The position numbers and the translations under genes are program-made. The notes under the pieces were generated by a model. The model was not told the DNA's origin and searched no databases. It saw only the letters and a program-made list of their open reading frames with translations. Source: Terfezia claveryi (taxonomy: Eukaryota > Ascomycota > Pezizomycetes > Pezizales > Pezizaceae). Taken from it: a stretch of DNA of 64,000 bases. The stretch lies in assembly GCA_015179025.1 (NCBI GenBank), contig WHUX01000135.1, positions 62,001 to 126,000 on the forward strand. The letters run 5' to 3'. Within the stretch, counting starts at the first letter, position 1; each line of letters starts with the position of its first letter. Below are positions 22,448 to 36,613 of this stretch, in pieces.

Positions 22448-23995
22448 TTATACCCTCTCACTACCCCTCAGCCTAACCGCCTGGCCATACCTCTGAAGCT
22501 TCGTAATTAACGCATCGCCCTGCTTGACGACATCATTATACTGCTTGTTTTTATTATCTGGTCTTGTCGTCTCAATAACACCATTGACCTTGTCGATTGT
22601 GCAGTTTAGTGCCCTATTAGGTATGAATTTACTCAGATCCCTATCGCCACTGTCAGTATTGCCCATTCACGTATAGAATCAAGAACCTACTTATCCAACC
22701 ACTCGACACTAACACCAAACGCATTCGCCATACTCTCCAAACCCACCACCCTATAACTCTCTAGCAACTGCGCATACGACTTCTTCCTCATCTCCCGAAC
22801 ATACCACATCCTATGCTCAGACAAAATCCTGTCCCTCTTCAAGAACTTCTCCTCCACCTCCGCCAATGCAACAAAGTACCTCTTGTAATCGCAAGTATAT
22901 AAACTATTCACCAGCGTCTCTAAGCTTGTGAAACCACCCCACAGGTCCTCGGGATTGATGGGTAATTGTTGTACACTGCCACCGGGCAGGACCACTGTCT
23001 TTGTCGTGATTGTGGGGGTAGGGTTTGGCTGAGCGGAGGGAGTAAAGTTCTCATCCCGGCGAGACCCTAGGACAGCGAGGACTTCGGCAGAGTCAATTAC
23101 GCGGTGTTTAAAATCGACTCGCTTGAGGGACAGGGTACCGGCAAGCACGGCGTACAAAACAAGAGCTTCATAAGTGCAGAGTTCGGTGGATGTGAATGTG
23201 GAGAGAGAATCGAGGAGGAGCGGGGCGGCCACGGAAAAGGAGCGGATGGAGAGGAGATGCAGGCCCTGGTAGGCTTTCAGGCGGTTTCGGCGATCCCAAT
23301 CACCACCGGATTCGATGAGTCTGGCAAGTGCGGCGAGAGGTTAGTGGATAGTTAATAGGATAGGGTTCCAGTATATATATATAGGGGAATCTACCCCTTG
23401 GCTCGCTCAATGTTTTTTGTCACCCCAACCTTGTCATCAAAGAACATGTAAATCCGAATTATCGCCAACACAATATCAATCTTTGCACCCAAGGTCGGTG
23501 TCTTCTTATATAGTGCCTCAAACGATGCCAGTGATTGATCCTACGCCAGAACACCCAGGTATTAGCTCCTATTGACCCACCCCTCCATGTCCCACCATAC
23601 GCTTCCATCATCCACAGTCCTATAGCTGCTCTCACCTTATCACAGACCCTGGCCCAAAACTCCGCAATCTTCCCCATCCACTCCGTCACCTCCGTTTCCC
23701 CCGCCTTCTCCTCCGCCTCCCTCATCTCCTTCTCGTACCCCTCCCTCTCCTCCGTATTCTTCTTCACAAGATCATCATAAAATTGCTCATCCCACGGTTG
23801 CTTCCCCGCTAGGATCCCGTCCGTGGGGTGGTATAAGTATCGGTATAGAGGAGCTTGCCTCTCGGTAGTGATGGATTCTGTGAGGTGCTGCTGTGATAGC
23901 AGGTGGCTCGCCGCAAGTGAGGGGGCCTTGTGGACGAAGATGTGGTGTGCGAGGGTTAGGTTGGGGTACTTTGCGTAGAGAGGGTCAGAACCCAT
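22448..23995 (-). CDS. RPN7: 26S proteasome regulatory subunit Rpn7 (PSMD6 homologue)
   Basis: Four exons, 23995-23636, 23540-23395, 23320-22691 and 22640-22448, join in phase to about 442 aa. The last intron has two possible acceptors; the one giving WLDKDLSKFI best fits the family. Rpn7 is a scaffold subunit of the proteasome lid, built from a helical-repeat N-terminal half and a C-terminal PCI domain. Visible family signatures are YAKYPNL near the start, GGDWDRRNRLKAYQGLH mid-protein, LDSLSTFTSTELCTYE, the PCI stretch YVREMRKKSYAQLLESYR, and the C-terminal CTIDKVNGVIETTRPD. A Thr/Pro-rich insert of about 40 residues, absent from the 389-aa animal protein, sits inside the PCI region. This is a core, single-copy eukaryotic gene. 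Confidence 0.95.
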
Positions 23996-26355
23996 GATGG
24001 AAAGCTAACTGGTCTGTGGTAGGGGGAGGTGGGGGGTGGTCGATGGCAGGTAACGTGATAGCTGGATGGCTGGAATTCGATCGGTGAAGCTTGTTCTGTG
24101 TGTACTTTGGCTGTGGTGGTGCGTAAGTGGTGACTAAGCTTACCCAGCCTCAAGACGGAATTCCTCCCTAGCAGCACGTTTGCTTGGCATCTTCGGCTCC
24201 GCGCCGCATTCGTCAGGTGTGATTACTAGTCCCGTCGGGCGGGGCGGGGCAACCAAACCTCCGGTGTAGGGCCCGGTGATACGAAGCTGCTCAGTGGCAC
24301 ACGGATAGTTTGGATCCCGAACTCCGTCGTGGGGAATATGGATGACAATTACGGATAATAGAATCGTTGCAATAATATTGAAGACAAGCAGCTAGGTACA
24401 TACATACCTATGTAGGCCCCAGAAGGAATATTGAGTTGAAAGTTAAATATGCACTGAAGCTTTGAAGCGTTACCCTCAACCTCTCCCGTGAACCAAACCA
24501 ACCATGAATAAAGAATCGGCAATGACAAATGACAAGAAGAGTCAATTAGTAATGTTACAGGTGCAGTGCCATTAGGTTTCGGACATGACCCCCAAATAAC
24601 AACAAACCCACACCTACTAATTGCAACAAAGCCATACACCAACCTAATTCAGTGGCAACGAAATGGCGGAAGCTCTTGCACTCCCGCACCACTCGGGCTC
24701 ACAAAGCGGATTTGCTAATTCTGAGTAAGTTTCCATCATTATGGACAAGCGGGGTCTTTGGGGTTGGATAATCCACCGGACGGGACGATGCCCGTCTGAG
24801 CTTGGATACGAGCATTGAATGACGTTGAGAAGAAGAATAAAAGAAAATACAAGTAGCGTTAATGATAATAAATACGTATCCACAGGCCATTATGTTCTAC
24901 ATATGTAACCCAGTGATGATGTCCCAGCTTCCTATATACAGTCCCATTCTGTGTATACAGTATACATGTGAGTCTGTTTGACATGACACGCCCCGGCCAC
25001 CAAGGCCATTCAATTGCGATACAAGTACTCAACCACAGTACTGCAAGGCACTACAACATTAGTTGTAGGTACCAGTGCGTATCGACAATTCAAGTATCGC
25101 TGCAAGTAAGAGTCGAGCAGATTGAATTAAGAAAGCATCATCCATTGTTGAAGAAGGCAGATTCAACTATTATAGATGGCCATGTGAAGCAAAAGGTACA
25201 CAAATATAGAAGTTTTGCAAGTTGTATCTTATGTACCTAAAGGATTGAGTAATGATCAATAAGTTTGAGTCGTATGATTTTCCCATCACGTCACCATATA
25301 ATAATAGTATATGCCGGATACAGGAGCAAAGGAGATATACATCCATAGGTACTGCCATGCAGCTCATTTCTTATATGTACCAATACATGTTATGGCACAT
25401 ACATACTTCTTGTATGCAAGGGGCCCACATATATGTACTGTAAGTTGCTCTCAAAACCTGGCCTAGTCTTGATTCCTTTGTCTTTTTTTGGTTTGTGTGA
25501 CATACTTGGGGTTGGAGATATTCACGGTAGGCACTCTGTACGGACTATGGCATAGAGAGTGAGGCGGAAACCCCCACCGGAAGCCCACTCTGAATACCCT
25601 TTTTTCTTGTACCTAGGTACCGGTAGGTACTCCGTAGAGTGCTTTCTTCACAACCAGCCGTCAATATCAAATATTAAATTCCAATACCGTTAGATACCCG
25701 ACCGGAGTAATTGTTCTGCTGTATGTATTGCGCTCGACACACGTCTATACGAGATATTGCATAATTGGCGGAAGGGGGACAGAACAAGGGAGATGTTAAT
25801 TGGCGCAGGGGGAACAAAGGACCATTCTATTCTATATTCATTCACAGAGCAGTTTGGCCCCACCCCCCCTTCTGCCGTTAGTATGCAGCGCTGATCATAT
25901 CTCCCCCATCGCCGCCGCCCCCTCGCTTGATTGGCCACCGCACACAGCTCCGTCCCCGAGACACACGGCGCGCCCGCCCCCCCGGCGAAAGCGGCGAAAC
26001 CTCCCGTCTCTTCCGCCGACGCACGCAGGCAGGGCTTGTTCTCTGTTGGTTGTGGTGTGTGTGGTACCGGTAGCAGCGGTGTATACGGCTGGTTGCATGC
26101 GCAGTTACGTTACGCCACTTGCTCTGCTGAGAATCAATTTTCTGGCCCAGGACCCCCATATAACTACCCAGCCCCCGCCGCCTGCCCGCGCCCCCCCACC
26201 CCCGCCCACACTCCCCGAGCTCAGATCTAGAAGGCTCCGTGCAGACTCCGACCTCCGAAACGTTGACGCTCTGGTTGGCTGGTATTCGATTCGGGTTTGG
26301 GCATTACTGAGACCTAGCTACTGAAGCAAGCAGAACTACCACCAAGCAGAAGCAA
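23996..26355. other. 2.4-kb intergenic region; contains 5' flanks of RPN7 and of the Zn2Cys6 gene
   Basis: No recognisable protein is encoded. The region from 25,850 to 26,330 is markedly C/G-rich compared with its left side, as expected for the promoter and 5' leader of the downstream regulator gene. Confidence 0.5.
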
Positions 26356-29712
<3,357 letters not shown>

Positions 29713-31661
29713 TGGTGGACTATTGATGGTGGTGGTGGCAGGGTTTTGTATATACCTGGTGTTCTATCCTTCTTTTTTTTTTTTTTTCTTCTTTTTTTTT
29801 CGGTTTTATTTAGGTTTTGCTATATTGATCTCACCTCACCGTCCATCTATAACATCGACAGCAGCAGGATAACTTTAAAATGTTTCGGTTGGGATTAACC
29901 TTGGGTTACTTACTTACATTACTTACTTGCTTTTTTTTTATTAATTTTTTTTGATTTTTAATGTATATTCCTTTACTATACCGATAAAAAGAATTATCTT
30001 TCTCTTTTTTCTTTTTTTCTCATAGGGGTTTGTTTTGTATTTTGTGTTTTTCTTTTCTTTTTTTTCCCTTTCTTTTGGCTCGTCTCTCGGTGTTCCCTTT
30101 GTTTGGCTTTTTTTTTTTTTTTTTTTTTTCTTGTGTATTTCTTTTAGGTTTAGTTTTCAAGTTTTCTATTTGGGTTATTGGGATAAGCAACCTTCTTCTA
30201 CTTCTTCTTCTTCTTTTTCTTCTTTTGGTGGTATGAAGAGACGCTGATTATCTGCATGTGGTGTGATGGTAATAGGAATATGAATTTCTTAGCATTGATC
30301 AAAAAAAAAGAAAAAGAATTGGGATAGAAACGAAAAAAAATATTTATTTTATTTAAAAAAAAAGGATATGTATACCGTTTAACACATTCGTAATTCCTTT
30401 GGCTGTGGGGTACATGGTGTATGTATGTTTGTAAATATGTAAGTAACCTTTTTGCTTTGAGGTGAGGAGGAGGCGAAGAGGTTGTTTGTTGGGTGGGGAG
30501 TGGGGGGGTAGGGAGGATTTCATTATTCTGGGCGGTGGGTAGAGAGTATAGTATAGCTGTGAGTTGCCCTAGGAAGTTTTATGGGGGTTTTGGGGGGAAG
30601 GAACCGCTACTCGACTCAGGGTAACGAATAGCTAGTTTTTTTTTTTTTTTTTTTTTTTGGTGGCAACCCCCCGACAAAGAGGTCCATGTGCCTTCGGGAC
30701 AAGAAAGACTTCTGGACCCGGGTGGGATTGGGGGGGATTTGGGGGGGGCTATCAACTGAGGGTAACAGCTAGTTGTAATTTATTTACCTTTTTCTTTCTT
30801 TAATTTAAATCCGTTATTCTCGCCCTGCCTGTCCAGCGTACCTTCCACGCCAAACCCTTCCCATTCTCTTTATCTCCCTTTCCGTCTCCTCTTTTTTCCC
30901 TGCGCACTCCATCGCCATAGATTTGATTTGGCCAGAGTGTCTTTTCTGCGGGCTATATCCGACTCAAGTCCATTGTCGCTTCCCCTTGCAAACCCAACTC
31001 CGGCTCCTCATAGCGCTAGCCTGATCATCACTGTATAAAGCTATCCTATCTCAAACTCGATGCACTAGGGTAATATGCCCCATATTTTGTTGTGTTCCCT
31101 ATTTAGTTTATCCTCAACGAAATCTGACCATCTGATCCATTTGACTTTTTTGAATCTCTCTCCTTCCTGCTTCGGAACCAGTTACCTCTGTGCTTAATTT
31201 CCTTCAGCACACCTCCAGGATCCACGAGTTCGCTTGCTCCAGTTCCGCCTCCATACATAACCGTTCTTCCAGTTTCCTCTTGTTCTTCCTCTTGTTCTCC
31301 CTCTTGTTCTTCCTCTTACTCTACCTGAGCGGGTAGCAAAAAGGGCTGCTTCCAACATGTGACGCCGCAAGTGTTTTGCAAGTCCACCCCCAGGGACCTG
31401 CAGGCCGCATAAATACATGCTATAACATGCAGAACAACCGCGAGCTAGGGGGCTTACCAGGCATGGTCATTCTTTATCAGTATCATTTTGAAGCAGTAGG
31501 GGCATTCGAACGGCCGGTTATCGAAGTTAGCATCGATACCTTTATTTGTAGGTGGTGGTATAGAAATCCCAAATGTCATTGCGGCCCTCATGGGTAGTTA
31601 GGGCTGTTGCAGTCTAGCTTCCCTCTCGACAATGTTTAAATTGTGACTTTGATTGTATTTC
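29713..31661. other. Intergenic, T-rich low complexity
   Basis: This is the 3' flank of the transcription factor gene, with several long T-runs (23 T at 30636-30658; another near 30110-30129) and G-rich patches. No gene is recognised. Confidence 0.5.
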
Positions 31662-33200
31662 TTATACTCGTAATCCTGCGGTAGTTTCTATTAAACCAAA
31701 AAAGCTGTCTTCGCTTGGTGTTTGCCTCTCCCGAAATTCTGCTGGGTTTCTATTGTGATCAGTATACTGCCATTTCCTGTTTTGCAACGAGTCGAGGTCG
31801 TCTACCTCGCTGTCCGCTGAGGCGTGGTCATGTTTTGCCCCGGCTAGAGCTGGCTTCGATCGGTTCTCTCCACAGTTAAAAAGGTGACTGGACTTCAGTG
31901 TCCTCATCGTGCTGTTGTAGTGAAAATAAAGAGAAATCAATAAGATGGCGACCCAAATGTGATTTCAGGAGATTGAAAGTGAGGATGACTGAACATAATG
32001 GACAGGCTTGCTCGGCTGTACTCTCCCGTTCACATTGTAGTAATAGTAGCTGAGAAGGTTCACAACAAGATCCTTTGACATTTCTTCCTGACATCTCAGA
32101 TTTTTCATGAGTAACCTGGGGATAGTGAATGTTTGTCTGCATGATTCCTCGCAGCAAAGCCATTCCCGTCTATGAAACTGAGGCTCATCCTTAAACCATT
32201 CGGACAAATTTGCGACCAATTGGTTGCCCAATTTTCAGTTTTCGAACGTACACATATAAGGTTGTAGATTGTAAAGTACATGCCCACTATGACCATCATA
32301 TCTAGTGATGATTGGAGATCGAGTTGTCCCACAATGAATGCACCCACCTCCATTGCTTCCTACTCTTTAACTGAAGGATTTGGAAGCAAAATGGGCATTA
32401 AAGTAAATGGATTTTCCGCTAAATACTTTCTCTTTTGCCTATGGTAGCGGAATATTGAAGTGAATCCCCCAAAAATCCCCGACCTCACTGCACACAATTG
32501 ACGCCGCCATGGATGACATCTGGGATGCACCGTCCTCTGACATAGCGTTTCGGGGCACGCCCAGAGTGTCCCTGGGGCCTGGCGTTAATATGTTCAGTAG
32601 GGTATTGATAGCCTGGAGTATCCCTGAATCAATAGGAACCGTAGCCGACGCCCCTGAATCCTGAAATACTGTAGGTGTCGTCTCTGACAGCTGGGCGGCG
32701 CCGCACGACCTATTTGCCACTTTTGGCCTGCTTTGATGCTTTATTACTACAAGCAATCTTTGCCTGATGGTTTTTGCATACGTTACGAAATATTCGTCTT
32801 TTGACATTTTCCAAGACCGAATCTGGACGTGAGCGGTGGGTCTTTTTGCTCAGCCGGCCTGACAGTGGGACCCTCATCGAGGGGGCCGTAGATATCAGTC
32901 TCTAACTCGGCTTCATCAGTCTCGAGCTTGGCTTTACATTTATAGGCGATTCTTTCCCGCTCATATCGCTCGAAATGGGTGTGAGCTTTGAGATTTGTGA
33001 GATTTGTCTGGGGTTGCCTGGTTGCGGATGAGTATGGAGAGGCGGTAAATGGCGTCAATACGATGTGCTAAATCAGGGCAAACACACTCCACATAACTCT
33101 TCACCTCCAACTCCTCATCGGCCGGACGTTTAAACAGGATGTTGACTGGGGTTTCTGATGCCTGGGACGCTGAATCCGAGCCTTCTGCAAGCAAGTTCTA
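31662..33200 (-). pseudogene. Fungal C2H2-type zinc-finger protein remnant
   Basis: From about 33200 downward the minus strand reads, in changing frames, as the widespread Pezizomycotina C2H2 family. The order is RIDAIYRLSILIRNQA, then after a one-base shift near 33,000 FERYERERIAYKCKAK, then FVTYAKTIRQRLLVV (the family's RLGKAIxRRRQ region). ASQMSSMAASIVC follows, then a finger region HRREWLCCEESCRQTF, and finally CPLCS followed by LKSHLGRHLIDFSLFSL, the family's usual end. The frame breaks within conserved segments lack splice sites, so this is most likely a pseudogene; a few of the breaks could be introns. Confidence 0.6.
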
Positions 33201-33777
33201 AAATGAGAACATGAGAGACGGATATGAGGGTAATCCACACCTAACGGGGGATATCCAGATAGGATGATTCCGTGAAGGTAACGTATTGATACCAGTATAA
33301 AGGCAACCACAAGGTCAAAGAACAATCCGATACATTTATCAACTGATGTGTATCTACATTAGTCTGGTTTATCTACATGTGGTGTGAACAACCAGTCCAT
33401 GGCATTTGTCCCCCAATAATGAACTGAAACTGAACTACATAGTATATAAAGCAAATCATATAGTCAGAGAACAACAAGCACATAAACAAGCACAAGGAGA
33501 ATAATAGTTGCAAAAGATAATGTAAAAACTGAGAGCAATTCACGAACTCTTGGCAGATATTGTTCACGTGACCGGGCGCACTCTTATCGCGTGCGCCGTG
33601 TAAAGTACTTGCAGCAACTCCATCAGTCTATCCTATATTGCCATCAATACGTACCTAGCTTTTTCAAAACAGAACCCGGTCAAACCGCAGCGAGGGCCCT
33701 GTAATCGCTCGGCATTTCAGACAGCACTTGTGGACTTCAGCTGGGATCCAGAGCAACAAGGAATCACCACAGCCATA

Positions 33778-35235
33778 ATGTCTGGCAAGCGACGTCTGCA
33801 ATCCCGAGCGCAAGGTGAGCAATCAGCTATGGCTACCCCTGATCCAAGCTCGAGGACTGCATCATCCGTATCACACCCTGCCACAAATGGGATAAAGTAT
33901 CAACATCCTGCGCATTTCCCACTCCAAGCTAAGGAGAAGAGACAGCTGGATAGCCTCGTAGCGACATATAATTCAGAGAACAGCCAGGCAAGGAGGTACA
34001 TCGCCGATGCGATGAGGGTACTTGGTGATGCAGCTGGGGATCTTGCAGAGCTTGTCCCCGCCGTGGATTTCACCGTAAAGAAGGAGGATGGAAGTGAGGA
34101 AGAGGAAGGGGAAGAGGAGGTGAAGAACGTGGGGAGAAAATTGTTAGTGGAGATGGAGAAGAAGGCCAGGGAGATGGTTGATAGAGGGTGGGAGGCGAAA
34201 GTGGCGGGGGAGGTGGTTAAAGGGGGGGTGGTGAGGATGGCGATGACGGAGCAGGATATGATTGGGGGGGAAGACGGGGAGGGGGAGGAGCAGTTCGGGT
34301 TGTGGGAGGTGTATGGGGAGGAGATGGGGGAGGAGATGGGGAAGAGGCTAAGAATGCCATTGAAGGAGAGGTGGGTTTGCATTCTTCTACCCAAATTCAT
34401 GGATATACTGAACGTGTCCTGTTGGCGTTTGAGCAAAACTAATATGATATTACTGGCGGATGGCAGATACGGTGCAGTGACTGAATACAAAGAATTCCGC
34501 CGGTCTATCTGGGAGACCCAACACCAAGGCGAACCCATGCCCCCTACAAAACACTGGTTCCCTCCAGAAACACGCCCACAACAAAACCAACCAACATCTG
34601 CCTCCGCCTCCGCTTCTATTCGCCGATCCGCGTCCGCCACTCCCGAGCCAGACGACTCGGACCTCGAAATCGAGTCTGCAAAACAATCCTTCAATTGCCC
34701 CATCACCCTCCGCCCATTTACCCACCCAGTTACCAGCAGCGTCTGCCCGCATAGTTTTGAGAAAATGGCAATAGGGCCAATGTTAGCCCAGGCCACAACC
34801 TATCGTAATGTAGGCAACGACGAGAAGCCGCCGAGGGAGAGCAGAGAGCATCCAGCACTCAGCGCGGTGGTGTTGACGGTAAGAGTGGGTAAGGGGGAAC
34901 TGGAGAGGTGTATACATTGCCCTGTTGCGGGGTGCGATAAGTGGCTTTCGGGGAGGCATTTGAGGGAGGACCGAGTGCTGATGAGGAGGATTAGGATTGA
35001 GAAAGAGAGGAGGGAGAGGGAGGAGGTGTTGAGGGGGATGGGTGAGGGGGAGCATGCAGGCGGGAAGGCGGAACAGAGTTTTGTGGCGGTGGGGGATGAG
35101 AGTATTGTGGATGCATCGGGCGAGGTGGAGGATGCAGGGCGGGTAAAGCGAGAAGGGAGGGGTGTGAAGGGTGAGAAGGTTGCGATGGCGAGGATGTTGG
35201 ATCTTGATAGTGACGATGAGGATGAGGATGCGTGA
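33778..35235 (+). CDS. nse2: SMC5/6 complex SUMO E3 ligase Nse2/Mms21
   Basis: Start at the ATG at 33778. The best model has one intron, 34371-34466 (96 nt, GTGGGT..CAG, branch-like ACTAAT), giving about 453 aa. The N-terminal half contains a helical stretch (PLQAKEKRQLDSLV) and acidic linkers. The C-terminal half has an Nse2-type SP-RING, NCPITLRPFTHPVTSSVCPH followed later by CIHCPVAGCDKWLSGRHL, and then a charged helix and acidic tail. Nse2 attaches SUMO to targets while bound to Smc5, and acts in DNA repair and replication-fork stability. The intron is a multiple of three with no stop, so a retained form would add 32 residues. The unspliced reading places that extra segment exactly between two conserved parts, which supports splicing. 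Confidence 0.85.
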   Translation: MSGKRRLQSRAQGEQSAMATPDPSSRTASSVSHPATNGIKYQHPAHFPLQAKEKRQLDSLVATYNSENSQARRYIADAMRVLGDAAGDLAELVPAVDFTVKKEDGSEEEEGEEEVKNVGRKLLVEMEKKAREMVDRGWEAKVAGEVVKGGVVRMAMTEQDMIGGEDGEGEEQFGLWEVYGEEMGEEMGKRLRMPLKERWVCILLPKFMDILNVSCWRLSKTNMILLADGRYGAVTEYKEFRRSIWETQHQGEPMPPTKHWFPPETRPQQNQPTSASASASIRRSASATPEPDDSDLEIESAKQSFNCPITLRPFTHPVTSSVCPHSFEKMAIGPMLAQATTYRNVGNDEKPPRESREHPALSAVVLTVRVGKGELERCIHCPVAGCDKWLSGRHLREDRVLMRRIRIEKERREREEVLRGMGEGEHAGGKAEQSFVAVGDESIVDASGEVEDAGRVKREGRGVKGEKVAMARMLDLDSDDEDEDA

Positions 35236-36188
35236 AAATATGAGATAAAATTGGTAGGCCCCTCTGGGGTTGATGTTGGTAACGTACTTCAGAGCTACTT
35301 GAATGAGAAGTGAACATATGAATGTTCTTGGTGTTGATGCCTTTTATTTGAAGTTCAGGCCAATCTGTAACGAGATTCAGAGCTGCATGCTCGAGGGTGG
35401 GATGTGTGGACTAACTTTTAGCAGGGAGTTTCCAGTTACCCTGAATGTACGCAACGTAATGCTCGTAGTCCCTCTGCTCGCTAGCCACATCTCACCCACC
35501 ACTTGACATTTACAGCTGATAATCGCTCCAGCAGTCTGATGGGTTCAAATAGTTTTGGTGCACGTCGGGTACGGAGCTTGGAGGTGAGCTTACTAGACGG
35601 GAATAGTGGAATGCGAAGCTTGGTGGATATTGGGGGGATGCTGAGTGGGTTGAGGGTAACTAATCTTGAATCTGCAGTGCTTATTCATACTATGTAGTAC
35701 GGTTGGGTGGGTGGGTGTAAAAACTACAGGAGATCACTTTCCTCCATTTTCTCGACGCCCTTTGTTACTTATAAATCTCCTAGTAAGAAAAGTTGTTTCC
35801 GAGGCTACAATTTTGACATTTCCCGAAGAAAAGTTATTCAAAACGGTATGCATCATTGAGCCTTCATACTCTTCATTGAAGCTTCATTATCAATGCATCC
35901 TCACCATCTAGAGAAGGGCACTTGGTACCCATAGTACACCTAAATACGATGTCTTGATTAAGGGGATTAATTGGGTTTTGACAAGCGGTGGAGTGCTTTC
36001 AGAGACGCATCCCCAATCCCAGGCTACACGCTAATTACCTACCAGATTTGGTAGTGAGACCAGCCGGATTAGGTAGGCCCACCTCCTGAATCCTGGAATG
36101 GATCATATTTTATCCCCTGCAAACGAGGGTGTTTGCGTTCATTACAACACTCTATCTAAATAAAGTAGATGTTTCCCCTTTCTTCACC

Positions 36189-36204
36189 TCACCTAACGTT
36201 AGGT
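36189..36204. repeat. Perfect 16-bp palindrome
   Basis: CACCTAACGTTAGGTG equals its own reverse complement. Confidence 0.8.
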
Positions 36205-36242
36205 GGTGTGGTGATAGAGGTAAAGACAAAGTCACGACCCCC

Positions 36243-36277
36243 CATCAACTATATAGTCATTGGCTATATAGTTGATG
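36243..36277. repeat. Hairpin with perfect 14-bp arms
   Basis: CATCAACTATATAG (36243-36256) pairs with CTATATAGTTGATG (36264-36277) around a 7-nt loop. It could be a small transposon relic or a regulatory cruciform for the downstream gene. Confidence 0.85.
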
Positions 36278-36613
36278 AAGGCACCTCCACATAACCTTTT
36301 CTTAAACTTTCTTGTATCAAAGATACTCTTTTTTTTGGGGGGGGTGCAGAAGTAAAAAGGAAGAAGACGAGAGAGAGTTTTCATCATTTAGCTTGGATTT
36401 CTAGGCGCAGAAGGAGTCCACTGGGAAGCCGAGAGAACTGGTGCTTCGTCCCCAACGGAGAATTTAGCAGTCTCGCACTTATGGGGATGGGAGGTCGTCT
36501 CCAGTTTCTTTGGTCCGAAACTACACTCCATTCATTCACACACTTTCGCTGTTTCTCGAGTACACTGCAAACAGAAGGGTTACTCTGCTACTGAAGTTGG
36601 CTGGGAAGCTGCA

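Larger units (their letters stand above)
35236..36613. other. Intergenic region with two palindromes
   Basis: No gene is recognised between nse2 and the next gene. Two perfect palindromes (36189-36204 and 36243-36277) lie within 90 bp of each other, about 340-425 bp upstream of the next start codon. Confidence 0.5.

Noticed and set aside
33900..34796. 298-codon frame on the minus strand opposite nse2
   Set aside because: Antisense shadow; the + strand has the SP-RING and a good start codon.
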